From positions 124,001-188,000 of the forward strand of contig VXAA01003394.1 of assembly GCA_013399115.1 (NCBI GenBank): DNA of 64,000 nt, read 5' to 3'. Within the stretch, counting starts at the first letter, position 1. The number at the start of each line of letters is the position of its first letter. The position numbers were made by a program, and so were the translations under genes. The notes under the pieces were generated by a model. The model was not told the DNA's origin, did not search any database, and saw nothing but the letters and a program-made list of their open reading frames with translations. The stretch comes from Anseranas semipalmata (lineage: Eukaryota; Chordata; Aves; Anseriformes; Anseranatidae). Below, in pieces: positions 25,431 through 37,560 of this stretch.

Positions 25431-28400
25431 TCTCTAGAGCCATGTGGCTCTAGGATTAGCTTCTGGGTAGTGATTTTTTTTTTTTTTTACAATTTTCATT
25501 GAAAAGAGAGAAAGTGTCCCAAAATACTTCACTTAAAATTCCCAGGCAACAGATGGGAAGAGAGCTGAAGAGCCAAAGGCATCAGCCAGCTTGGCTTACA
25601 GGTGTCAATATTTACTAAGTAGAGTTTGCCAGGGTGCCCTTTGGGAAAAAGGGGAGAGAATGGTTAATCAGTAAAACAATAGCAATCATCCCTGTTGTCT
25701 GTTTTACACTGAATGGTTAGAATTATAAGATGACCGAGTATGTGGCAAAAGCTCCCCATCAGCACCTGTCTTTCCATTTCCACTCCTTTCCCCCTTGCAT
25801 GTCATGTTTTCATCATTTGGACCAATACCTTGATGAGAGGATATCCCCCGCAAGTACCTGAGATTCTTCTACTTGAAGAGTTGCTGATATTTGGTGATTG
25901 ATTGTCTGTAATTTTGTGGGGTGTGAATGTGATAATGGACAGCGTTAAATGCATGCAACACAGGACAAGCAAAAATTCGTTCTTTACTTGTATAAAAAAA
26001 TATGTTTTTGACTGTGCCATTAAAGGAGGTAATAAATGAAGAAAGACTAAGGAAATTGTAGCGTAATTGCAAAGGGAAGTAGGGAAATTTCAAAGTTATT
26101 TTTTTTTTTTTAATAAAATGAAATGCAACATGTAATGTGCTCATTTTGAGCTAGGGTATATTTGTTAACTTTTTTTCTTAAAAAAAAAAAGATATTTTTT
26201 CATTCATATTGTAAAATCTTTGCTTAAATGGATTGTGTTTTCCTGTGAGAAAGGCAACACACCATTTTCCTAAGGGCACACCATTTGCTAAGGGCAAAAG
26301 TTAAGCCAGTGATACTTAGCTATAAACACAAGTAAGCTAATTTTTGTGTTCAGGAACATTCATACAGAAGGTCAATATCAGCAACTACAATCCTTTGCTG
26401 TCTCTGTGTAATGAAAGCAAGTTTTATAACTGATTTCCACCACCAACAGGTTCCACATTTTTTGTTGTCTTTAATAATTCACTAAATGCAGGAGGAATAT
26501 GTGCTGCTTCCCTATAACTAGCACTCAGTTTAATAGTAATAGTGCATAGAGGAAACCCAATATTTTCTCTTTCATTGTTGTGACTTGGAGATTGAATGCT
26601 ACTATTTTTTTCCAACATCATATAATTAACCTGTTTTATTAATAAACAGTAGCTGCAAGCCAGGAAACACAATATTAGTCAATGAGAATCAACAAAATCC
26701 TTTGAAACTGTATATCTGGAACACTTTTCTCTTCACTGCCTTCATAATTACCAAATGAAATACTGACAAAACTGTATTTCTTTGTACTTTGACAGCTATG
26801 TGGTTGTGGTATTATGAACATGAAAATCTTTTACACAACTAAAAATTAATTTTACTTTTTTATTTTGATTTTCTTAAGAATAACGTGTTATTCAGAGCAT
26901 AGGAATTTGCTGATGGCACTCCAGAAATTAAGGTATATTATCTCTGAGGAAAAGTTGTTATTCCTTGAAGCACAACCACTATCATTGCTGTCATTAATGG
27001 ATAGGACGTTAATGAATAGGCTTTGTATGAATATATACAAATGAAATCTTGTCTGCTGCATTATCACACAGAAGCAATTTTGGCAAAATTTTAGCATCAC
27101 TCTGGAAGAAATAATTCAGCCAACGTGATCAGTGGTTTTCACAGAACAGCAAATCTTTATATCTACAAGCAACAAATAACCTTTTAAGTTTTTGGAAAGT
27201 CTTCTTGTTTTCATTGGAGAGAATCATCTTTTGCCCGTTTTATTAGGGCAAAAGATTTCCACATCGTCCCATTCTTTCTCTTTTTTTTTTTTTTTTTTTT
27301 TCTCTCTCTTTTTTTTTTTTAGAATGAGAGTGGAGAAGAGACAGGTTATGTAACAGATTGGCTCAGCTGGAAGGATTCAGGTTTGTTTCAGTAACTGTCG
27401 TGATATCATGATATTCAGTTCCCGAGAAGATGGAAGTCTTAAGGGTTTTAAGGTTTTGTTTATGCTGCACAAAGATTTTTGTTGCATCACCTAACAGAGA
27501 ATCATTCAGAAATATGTGGCCTAGCTTTCTGTGTGCTAGATTACAAACCAGCAGCATTAGGGCTGTACCAGACCTGTGATATCTGAGGCTATTTCTGCTG
27601 GGAGACAAGACTAGTACTGTTACATGAAACACCAACCTAATGCATCTCTGTGGGCTGCAGGAACTGAACAAGCACAGATAGCCCAGCTGTTTCTTACAGA
27701 ATATTGCATGTCATGGAATTCATGCACCAGATGTACTCCCAGGCAACAGAGGTCAGATTTTTATTTTTTTTTTTCAGTAGGAAGTCCAAAATAAAGTTTA
27801 AAAGGTAGGGATGATTTACTGCCAATAAGTTTTGTGAAAGGCTATTGCATTCCAGTTCAATGAAAGGTTGCCCAGCCACAGTTCTGATATCTTCTTTTCA
27901 CCATGTGCATGCAAAAGTAATGATCAGACCTTCAGTAAAATGTACAGTCATGATTTTGGTATAAATATAAAAGCATAGACACAGGATTGGATGGACAACT
28001 GGTAAGACCGAAGGCAATTCCTTGGAACTGTTGTCAGCCATAATGTATGGGTCGTTATCAAACATCATCTGACACATGGTTTGGGGGTTTTGCACTAATA
28101 TGTCTATTGGAAAGCTATTTCAAAGCATTGTTCCTCTTAACGTTTCTCCATTTTCATGTTTTATAGAAATCAGTAATAACTTATCCTAATATTGTTTTCA
28201 TCAGAGAAAACATGAGTTCTACTCTTGTGTGCTAACATGCTGGCATCCTTTCTCTTCATCCCTCAGAACAGAACTTACCTTTCTGAGACATGAAAGACAG
28301 AAACACTACCTTCAGTACAATTTTACTGTTACAAAATCTCACTGAATTTTTTACAACGTAGTCGTATTTCCCAACTCTAATGGCGATACCAGCTTTGATT

Positions 28401-29732
28401 TATTTCAGTCTCATGTAACTGAGTAATGCAAGCAAGCCCTTTTATCTCTGTCCTTTCCTCCTGCTCATAGTATTGAATATTGCTATTATGAGCGTGGTCT
28501 TGCATTTTGTATGATCAAAATCTGTCATTTCTGTTATTCCAGATCACGAGGCTGTGCAGGTCTTCCTCTACAATGTTCTAATCCTCCTGCAAAGATGATG
28601 GTAGAACACAATACTGTGAAAATGTGCCTTTTCTGCCATCAGTTAAAAGAGATTCTCTACTAAAAGAAGAAAGAAAGGTAAAGGAAAAACTTTTTATTTG
28701 ACGCTAAGAGGTGAGATTTTACTCTTCTTTGAACATCATATTCAAAAGCAAGCACTTTATTTCAGTAATAGTATTTTAACCTTTACAGCTAATAGGTGCT
28801 AGCACGGAACTAGTTAAGAGAAGTCATTGTATTGACAGAGATGACCCTGCAAATCTATAGATCCTTTTATCTCCTCTATAGTAAGACCATGATGTATTCA
28901 TAGGACTCAATCCAGACTTCATGTACCATGTTGTCCATTAGTAAGTCAGAACAGAATGGCTGAATGGGGATACAAACAGGCCATTGTTTAATAGCATTGT
29001 TGGATGGCTTAAGGTTTGACTTGTTCAGATATTGTATTTCAAAGTGACTCATCCCAGTACCAGTGGTAACAAGCTGCATTTGTTTTCATTTATCAGTACT
29101 ATTAAATAAAATACATTTTCTTTGTCCCCAGTGCCGCCTAATACCTAAATAATACTCAAAGGACAAACCCTTTCCCCTGCTGAGTTTGATTTAACAACTC
29201 CATATCATGCAAGGATGTGTTGTTTTCATACTTATCAGTTTGTTTATTTCTTGTCTGTGTAGAGTTTTGAAGATAACACCTTCTTCTCTTTGTTTTAATT
29301 AACATTTGGGAAAATTTGAAAGTGTTTAATTCTTGACCTTTGTGCCACCTACCTTACGCAGGATCATGTTGTCCCTCTGTTGCATCAGTAAGCATTTTCT
29401 CCCCCTGATATAATGAGTATGAATGAGACTACTGTCTATTGCCAATGTTGCACAGGTTTCTTATATCCACTTCAGAATTACTAAAACTTTACATGCAAGA
29501 AATCTAGGTCCTAATCTACCAATTCATTGCACATGTTGACATCTGACTGATGTCTGCCAGGCTAGGTGGCATTTTAATTCAGAACTTGAGCCTGGGTTTC
29601 TGGTGCCCTTGTTGCAGTTGTGGTTAAGCACTTCATCTCGTGGTGTCTAGAAGAGGACAGAAAACAACGGCTGAAAACAATAAAGCATTTTTTTCTTCAA
29701 TTTTCACTCAATGGCATCTGTGCAAAGGCTTC
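25431..29732. other. Non-coding stretch with pyrimidine tracts
   Basis: No gene is recognised; frames up to 102 codons lack motifs. It holds a T run near 25478-25490, an imperfect ~20-bp duplication (acaccatttncctaagggc) at about 26258-26297, and a long C/T tract at 27273-27320. Confidence 0.6.
27273..27320. repeat. Polypyrimidine tract (T20, TCTCTCTC, T11)
   Basis: Forty-eight bases of pure C and T: T20, then TCTCTCTC, then a second T run ending at 27320. Low complexity and prone to length variation. Confidence 0.95.
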
Positions 29733-29822
29733 TTCACAGAATGGTTTAGGCTGGAAGAAACCTCTGGAGGTCATCTGGTATAACCCCTCTGCTCAAGCAG
29801 GGACACTTAGAGAAGGTTGCTC
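29733..29822 (-). mobile_element. CR1 LINE 3'-end fragment
   Basis: The reverse-complement CR1 3' end is recognisable as tcacagaatggtttaggctgg, then cctctggaggtcatctggt, then ctgctcaagcagggacac. The copy is diverged, and its inner boundary is indistinct near 29822. The 175-codon plus-strand frame at 29620-30147 runs through this fragment and the following CAAA repeat, and is not a gene. Confidence 0.88.
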
Positions 29823-29878
29823 TCATTTGCTCCAGTGTTCTCCCTCTTTTCCCAAATCAATGAAGCTGATGGGCAAAT

Positions 29879-29962
29879 TAAAACAAACAAACCAAAACAA
29901 CAAAAACAAAAACAAACAAACAAAAAACACCACCACCACCAAAACCCAAACCCACACACAAA
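29879..29962. repeat. CAAA/ACC-rich simple repeat
   Basis: An imperfect (CAAA)n tract passes into (CACCA)-like and ACACAC-like sequence. It immediately follows the CR1 fragment. In the plus frame it encodes only Asn/Lys/Thr-rich low complexity. Confidence 0.9.
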
Positions 29963-30129
29963 ACATCTTTCTCTCAGCTTTTAGCCTCTGGCTTCAGCAT
30001 TATTTTGGCTCATCAAAGAAAGACCAGGTCATTGAGCAGTGCTGGCTAATACCTTGCACAGGTTCGCTGGGGGATTACAAGCCCAGAGCTGGGAACTGTA
30101 CTGATCAGGCTTGGCTTCAGCTTGGGCAC

Positions 30130-30430
30130 TTAATTAATTGGTGGTGAAGGCGTGTGTGATTTCACACGGCAGAGTTGCAGGACTGGAGTGTTCGTTTCCA
30201 GCTACCTCTCACAACATTCCATAATCCCTGAGCTACTCTATTTATTTTCACAATCCCTGATTGAAAAATGGCTTAGAAATACTGAGAAAGTTCTGGTGAT
30301 AATTGAAATATCGATTGAATACTGCTATTGATATTTTACCTTGGAAGATTCATAGCACTCTGAGGTTATTTCCAGCCCTGTTATTTGTTTTCACAAAATG
30401 GAAGCCAGAGGTTATTAGCAGATTTCTTAT
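30130..30430. promoter_or_regulatory. Candidate conserved non-coding element
   Basis: Mixed-composition, non-repetitive block with ATCGAT (30310-30315) and TATTGAT (30326-30332), both Onecut/CUX-like words, plus TAATTG-like homeodomain words. No ORF or transposon explains it. The call is based on texture and motif words only. Confidence 0.25.
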
Positions 30431-31228
30431 GACCTAGAGACATTCCAGGTATAGACAGAGAAGTTGCAATAAGAGTTTATTAGTTCTTCTGAATTTGTAA
30501 TTTCATGTAAATGACAAAGAAAACCAAAAAACTCTGAACTCAATTTTTATTGCAAGTCTCTGAAGATTGGTAGACTTATATTTTTAAAAGCATTTTTGAA
30601 ACAAGTCTTTCCGGTATTAACATAGTATTTTAAAATCTAAATAATTAATAATTTGTAAAACTTGACTTAAATTCCCAAATAAGCTTGAATTTACTAAAAC
30701 TACATTTTCAGATGAGCATTCAAAATGCCAAATATGTACCAATTCATTCATGCCTAAATTCAATGTATTTACACAGATATAGTATTCAGCAAAATCAATT
30801 TGTACTTATAAAATTGTGGCATAATTTTACATATTAGAGTAAAATCAGAGTAGATACTAAGAACAAATGGGCTTTTTGATTAATTTTTGCACTGTTTATA
30901 ACATCTGTTAGCTGTTACCTTTCTAATTTTAAAAATTTCCAAATTATTTAAAAACACATATGACTGGCTGAAAATATTGTATTACTAGTATTTCTTTATA
31001 CTACAAAGAAGAGAAGTTTTGTGAGCCAGAACACCTGCTTCAGGAATCACTAGCATAAAAATTAATAGTAAATTAATGTAAAATGATACATAAGCTGAAA
31101 AGCTATCAAGCTTGGTATGATGATTTTTTGGAAGGACAAATAAGTTAGGCCTATATGAGAAGGGTAAATAAACAGAATACACATAGTACCTAACATATCT
31201 TAATAATTTAAAAAGCACAGCTGAATTT

Positions 31229-31259
31229 TCTCTCTCTCTCTCTCTTTTTTTTTTTTTTT
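31229..31259. repeat. (TC)n followed by T15
   Basis: About eight TC units pass into 15 T. A simple microsatellite. Confidence 0.95.
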
Positions 31260-33470
31260 CAGAACAGAAAGACTGAACATTTATTTGCTTGTCATAGAGG
31301 AACTTAAATTAGGTCCTGAAGCTGACATTTCAGACCAAAGGCCAGTTTGGAATAAGTTTTACTGTATAAATCTTATTAGTAGTTCACACAACACTACAGA
31401 AAAAAAGACCTTAGAGGAAAAATATGTTTGAAGAAAGCTTAAAGTGTTAAGATTCATATTAATTCATTGTTAAGATTCACATAGCAAGCCTTAATTTGCT
31501 AGTGAAGAACATAAAGCTTGTATTCATATTATCAAACTGTTATTGCAGAATACGGGAATAGGAACTGAAAATACTGCTGTTGACTGGGTAAACCAATTAA
31601 TTAAACACTAATATGTAGACTTCATAGCTGTCTGCAAGGTTCTGTTCATGCAACTGTTACCATAAAGGCAAGAAATAACAATTTTTTATATTAGAGTTAG
31701 TTTGAAAATATAACTGTGCAGTAACTGAAATGTTCTATTACTGATGGGACATTCTAAAATCTTCTCTAAAATAAATATGAACTTTTCATTATATGATTTG
31801 GGAACATTTAATCAAAGTATTGTATATATTCATGTAGTAAAACTGAACATCACTGAAATAATAATTCCAATCAAGCAAATAGGAAATAATTTTTTAATGT
31901 TTGAACTGAAGCTGGAGCAAAACGTATTAAAATTGTCCTATACTTATCTGTCAAGAAGACCAATTTTGCTAGAACCCAAAAAGGTTTTGACATTTCTTAC
32001 TCACATTCAGAAATATGTTGCAGGTCTGAAACTCAGAGTGTTCAATTTATGGTGCTCTTAAAGGAAAAAAGTTGAAATACTCTATGAGGTGATGTCAGAT
32101 TTGTCAAATATCACTCAGACAAAATAAATGGCTATTGTATGTTTTCAGAAGTCAACTGAGTAATTTCTGCCCACCTCTCAAAAGCCACTCAGTATCACCA
32201 CTACAGCCTTTGCTATCAGGAGGGGGCTTGGCAAACATGCAGTGAGTGCCTTCCATCCTTATACAGCAAAGGAAAAAAGCTAGAGCTGAAAGATGGGTAT
32301 CACAGCAGCGAGCATGCTCAGAAACAAAAACACCTGCACCAAGAATCCCTCAAAAATTTTTTGAAGGACAATTGTCTGGCAGTCTGCTCTGTCTAAATGA
32401 CCAAATCAGTATATCATTGAGCCTATCCTTTTTGTTCACCATCTTGATCACCCAAACAGAAAATGCTTCGGGACTGGAGCACAGAGGAGAGTCTGGAGGA
32501 AACATCCAAGTGCTCAAGCTCTGAAGCTGGGCTTAACCATTTTTACTGTAAAGTGTAGATAGAGGGGATTTACATGGTATTTTTGAGACTAACATATAAT
32601 GGGATTGCTCTCTATTCTCAAGTTTGCTTTACCTTTTTTTTTTTTTTTCTTTAAGCAAGCTATTCTGTTCTGTTTCAGAGCAAAGTTAAAGATGCAAGTT
32701 TAAATCACTAGAATCATGGCTTTCAGTCTTCACCTGTTTGATTTTGCTTTCAAAGGGACTGCATGTATCCTCACAGTCAGTTCCAGGTCTTAGCTGGGAG
32801 CCAGGATCAGGCAGCTGAGAGATGATAGAAAACAGCTCCATAAACTACTTCTCACTTATTCCCAAGCATATGAGCACTTCCAACCTGTTCATTTGATTTT
32901 GGCATGAGGCAAGTTCAATTTAAGTTTTAGTCTTATGTTATCAGCTTGACTCTGTCTTGAAAAGGAAATGCTCACAGAGGTATTGCTGGAAAGCAGTTTA
33001 GGAAGCTGCTCCTTACTGCCTCTCAGCTGCAAGTTAATGGCTTCCAGCTGAACTAACTGCGTTAATGCTTCTCCCCCAGCCTGTCCCCTGCAAACCACTG
33101 CTGGAGATGGACACAAGCACCATCAGATGTCTTAGGTATCGTAGCTGCGAGCCACTGTTTCTTAACAGTAACTCTACAGTTTGCCTGCCTGCCTGCCTGT
33201 CTCTGAGTTCTTGTTTTCAGCTTTGCTCCTTCAGTGGTTTTTGGTGAAGCGGCATTACTGCTCGCGTAGTCAGTGTCTGTGCTTCAGCTGGGAGCCATTA
33301 ACTGACAGCTTGTGAAATGGTAAGGAACAATTTCCTAATTGCCTGTCAGCTGTAGCTGACTGAGGAACTCTTCCAGCATGTGTCACAGCAAAGCCAAGCA
33401 GGTTATTTTGGTTATTTCAAACAGCCCTCGGTAGAGATTTAGGCCACTTTGGTTTTATTTTTGTGGTGGG

Positions 33471-33491
33471 ATCTTCTAGTTACTAGAAGAT
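33471..33491. repeat. Perfect short inverted repeat
   Basis: ATCTTCTAGT, one central T, then ACTAGAAGAT: 10-base arms in perfect complement. No known site corresponds to it. Confidence 0.9.
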
Positions 33492-35224
33492 GTGTTACAC
33501 TCGTGAAGTCGTGTGATGGAGGAAGGTATACATCCTTAAAAATTCTCCTTTTTTAGGGACTTGCTCTTCACTCAAGCACAGGTATCCGTGATCATACAGT
33601 CACACTTGATGCTTGTAAGGCACAGGTTTAGGAAGCCCTCTGTGGATGCACTGGGAGTTGAGATTCTATTTGCACAAGCATGAAGGCTTGCCAGCAGCCC
33701 AGAGTATGCCCTGGACAGAAGCACAGGTTCACCACCACCTTGTGTGAAACTTGTGTGCTGTTTTCTTGGAAAGGTGGTGGAGGGAGGTTAGTGCCTGCCT
33801 TTTGCATGACAGCTTAATGGCAGAAGGATTCATGTAGGAGAAGAGCAGATTATGTTAACCTTTCCAGCCTCAGTGGCTTTGAAGCCAAGTGTCACATGAG
33901 GCTGTTCTACCTGCTAGGGTGCAGAACAGCCTGGGCTGGGGAATGCTTCCCCAGTACACTTAAAGCTGAGCAACAGCACAGCCAAGAGTGCAAGGGCCTT
34001 CAGATCAGAAGAAGAAGAGGGAACAAGTGAGCCTATATGTCTGTAGCTTATTTTCCAAAGCTATGTGAATTGTTAGACTGGGTTTATGTTCCTATTTCCT
34101 GAAGGGTTTCTGTATTTCATATTAGGCAGTTTTATATCTTGCTACCTGGAGAGCTCAGCAAGTGGGAGTTAAACTGCACTATGTTTTGTTTTTCAGTGGC
34201 ACAAGCTCTGAAATAGGGGATCTTCCAGTAACAGTACACTCTTACCTGCCATAGTGAGCCTAAGCTGGGGTTCTCCTCTATTATGTCTTCAGTGCAGAGA
34301 GGAGCAGGAAGGGACTGATTGAAATACCTCAACAGCATCTCACTTAAAATAGTACATGGAGGGATGGGAACTCAGAACCAGAATTTAGCCAGTTATGAAC
34401 TTGCAAAAATGGAATGACTTTTTTTTTTTTTTTTAATACCAAGAGACAAACGTTCTCTAATGATTCTGGCTAAACATAAGAGATTGAACCATTTGTCTGG
34501 CTTGATTTCCCTTAATAGATCTGCATTCAAGAAGTGTGCATAGTACCTGTACATTAAAAATGAAAAGCGGCCTTTCTAACTGTTGCCAGCCTGCGAAAGC
34601 CTGTTTTTTATTCCAGAAACTTCTTTGTTTCAGAAATTGTTTATGCTGAATGGGTGTGGAGATTGAACAAACTGGCAGACAGTACAGAATCAGGCCCTTG
34701 CTTAAGAGTACAACATGTCTCCGGGATGGTACTCAAGCAGACCAGAAGCAGCAAGGCAAAGCTGTTTTGAAAAGGTAGCTGTTCAGTTTCATGCATGAAA
34801 TTAAGAGGCAGATAGCTTACTGACAGTTTTTAATCTATATCTCCAAGCTGACCTCCCTGATTGATATTTCTCAGCATTAGTCTTAAAACAGAGCCTGAAA
34901 ACTGAATATCACCATCCAGTGCATATATGTTATGCTGCCAGCTGCAAACTGAAACCTCAGATGGCTTTGTGCTTCATACCGTGAAAAGAATTCTCTGATA
35001 CATTACATGATATAAGTGACCAAATCAGCAAATGAAAACAGCTGTATTGGGTACTGAAAATGTGCCTCATCCAGACAGCAAAACACCCATAGACTTCTGA
35101 AGTCTCAGAGTTATGGTGCTCTGCTGTTTAAAAAAACTTGACTTGGGAACATAGAACACTCCTAAACTCTTGTCTCAGGCAAAAGGGCTTATGTATTTTG
35201 ACAGTGTGTTTGCTTGAGAAAGAT

Positions 35225-35350
35225 CTAGTCCTGCTGGAAAATAGCTGAGGCTGCTCACATGACTGCTCTAATTGTCACAAACTAATTAAGTGCTTTCAGC
35301 TGTGTCTATATTGTGCCATTGTTTACTTGGCTTGTTCGCACTCAGCTGTA
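35225..35350. promoter_or_regulatory. Candidate conserved non-coding element
   Basis: A short block with CTAATTGTCACAAACTAATTAAGTG (two homeodomain cores), CAGCTGTG (E-box) and CCATTGTTTACTTGG (SOX and forkhead-like words, GTTTAC). Non-repetitive and non-coding. Function is inferred from motif words only. Confidence 0.25.
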
Positions 35351-36299
35351 GGTAGTTCTTCCAAACCTTGCTGTATTTATTACTTTTGTGCAGTCATCCC
35401 CACCACCACCTTCAATGTGGTTTTTGACAAGGTATAATATTGACAAACATGTCACACCTAACTTTCACACCTTGACTTGTAAATAAAGGGCTAGAAAACA
35501 TGCTGATGGTCGCTATAAGAGAATTTGTAGAATATAGAGGTAGGTGCTTGGGAGGAATACTTGCCCTTGAAACTCCAAACAGTAGCTGCTTTCATTGCAG
35601 ATTGTGTGACCTGCTTCTTCCAGGATGGGGTGTAGTTTGGAAGATCAAGTGCCTTTTACTCTTTAGAATGTTGTTGCTGTATACATAATATCCTTGTGGC
35701 AACAAAACTCTAATTACAAAAGATATATCATGTTTCTCGTTTCAGGTACCCATGGTGAAGTTTTGAAAAGTTTCATTTGGGAACTGAACTTTTGCTTTTT
35801 CCTTCCCAGACATAAATTTATTAAATGCTTAATACAAATCTAAATTCTAGACTTCTGAACCTGACAGCAATCCAGTGTTTAACTCATTTCCAGTTATATT
35901 ATGCCTGTATGTAAGTCAAGTATCCTTTTAAGAATAACTAAACACACAATTTGTGTGAAGTGACTAGTAAATACTGACACCTAATTTTGATTTGTCAACT
36001 TCCACTCACTAAGTAGACATTGTAAATTAGAAATGATCAACAAATCCTTACAAAACTTGGCTTATTTGAAAACAATTTGGTTTTGTCTGGGGAAAAAAAA
36101 AAAAAGTACACATGACATTGTGATAAGGTTGTTGTCTTTTCTTTTTAAACAGAGTTTCCCAATCATGAGATGGCTGACAGAAAGAAACGTGGAGATCCAA
36201 AGCTTGTCTGCTTAGCACTATCATCCAGACTGACCCATTTCTTTCATGCTGTTTGGACCTTCATATCTATGTTATGGAAAAAATAACAAGGTACATTTG

Positions 36300-36346
36300 G
36301 TGGTTGGACTAGATGACTTCTGGAGGTCCCTTCCAACCTAAATTAG
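36300..36346 (+). mobile_element. Short CR1 LINE 3' fragment
   Basis: Contains ggttggactagatgacttc followed by tggaggtcccttccaacct, the diagnostic CR1 3' block, without the tail repeats. Only about 45 bases are recognisable. Confidence 0.88.
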
Positions 36347-37189
36347 TTTACATTTCAGAATATAACTGGTAGATACAGAAGATACAAAATCAGAGTAGTA
36401 ATTTTTCTACACTTGTTTTCCTCGATGCATAGTTACCATAAATTTCTTTCAAGTTATCTTAGTATGAGTGAGTCATAGTTATACTAGTAGAACTGTATTC
36501 TCTTTTAGGAGAAGCTACTTCTGGGAGCAAATCTGAGGGATCTTAGCAGGTCCTGGCTCTTTCCTTCTGAACAGAGTGAGGTCTTGTCATTCCTTGGTTT
36601 ATAGGGGCAGCACTAGGTAGAAGGGGCCATGCATAGATCTAGCATTGTTTGAAAGAATTTGTTTTCTCACCACAAGTTTGGATGAATAGACTAAAGGTAT
36701 ACTTTACAGTTTACAAGATAATATACCACTCCTGGTATATGCACTGGGAGTACTGTAGGAATAAGCACATTGGAGTAGAAGAGTTTTATACAAAATGGCC
36801 ATGATAAGGTCAAGCCCTGACAGAGAGCATGAAATAATGCTGCAGCGAAGACTTGAAGACTGCAGGCAAACCCGAGTCAGCTCTGTGTTAGCTAACCCAT
36901 GTGCTGCTGGCAGTCTGAGCACCACAACCCAAGGGTTTGCACAAGCTAATTTACCCTGTTTCCTATTTAACAGTAACCCTTATGTTACTACTGCAGCCTA
37001 TGAAGCTACGATATACCCTCGGACCCTTAGTGGGACTTGGTGGGGGGAGGGGGAGGAAGGAATAAAAGCTTAATGGGATGACAGTTCCCATTGTTCTCAA
37101 ATTGCACCCAGATACAGTGGAAGCATTCTGTTGCTGCAGCATGTGTTCAGTGGTTACAGTCATGGGCAACAGTAGAAAATCCTATGACA
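36347..37189. other. Non-coding stretch, no gene seen
   Basis: A G-rich patch lies at 37031-37060 (G6, G5 and smaller runs). Overlapping opposite-strand frames of 68-92 codons have no recognisable motifs. Confidence 0.55.
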
Positions 37190-37560
37190 AATAGATGTTG
37201 ATCACTTTTGAAAATCTCGCCCTCAGTTTTGCTGAACACTTCAATAAGGAGGCTCCTTTATGCTCTGCAGGGCTGTATTCAATGCAGGAATGTAATAGGA
37301 ATGCAGTATGTATAACATTTATATATCATTATCATCATCATCATTATCATGATGTGTTATCTGTCTGGCAATCTGCTTGCAATATGAATAACAATCCTTC
37401 ATATTGGTCATGTTTTTCCACGAAGCAGATAATTATTGCCGGCAGAGAAAGGCAGCTTGGATTTAAGAAGGCACCAGATGTTGCTAAAACTGCTTTTAAA
37501 CTCCTCTTTGTTGCCTCCTGGAGCTTGCAGCATACAGAGAAATTGCAGTAAAAAACTGCT
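37190..37560. promoter_or_regulatory. Candidate conserved non-coding element
   Basis: Non-repetitive apart from a short (ATC)n run (37326-37350). It is dense in TF-like words: ATGAATAACAATCC (POU-like next to SOX), CAGATAATTATTGCC (GATA-like and homeodomain) and TTATCTGTCTGG. The plus strand is open for 118 codons (37195-37551), but the peptide has a His-rich stretch from the ATC repeat and no known domain, so I favour a regulatory element over a gene. Confidence 0.3.

Larger units (their letters stand above)
30440..36299. other. Non-coding stretch, no gene seen
   Basis: This includes a (TC)n-T15 tract at 31229-31259, a T run near 32634-32648, (GCCT)4 at 33182-33199 and a T run near 34420-34434. 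An imperfect duplication of 'gttaagattca' lies at about 31447-31480. Longest frames are about 105 codons, AT-driven and without motifs. The part at 32750-33420 is GC-richer, with CAGCTG E-box words. Confidence 0.55.

Noticed and set aside
29620..30147. Plus-strand open frame of 175 codons, the longest non-CR1 frame
   Set aside because: It runs through a reverse-oriented CR1 tail and a CAAA/ACC simple repeat; the peptide is Asn/Lys/Thr low complexity in the middle and has no domain.
37031..37060. Possible G-quadruplex
   Set aside because: Only three separate G-runs of three or more with acceptable loops; a fourth would need splitting a single G6 run without a loop. The same applies to the G-rich patch at 50392-50408.
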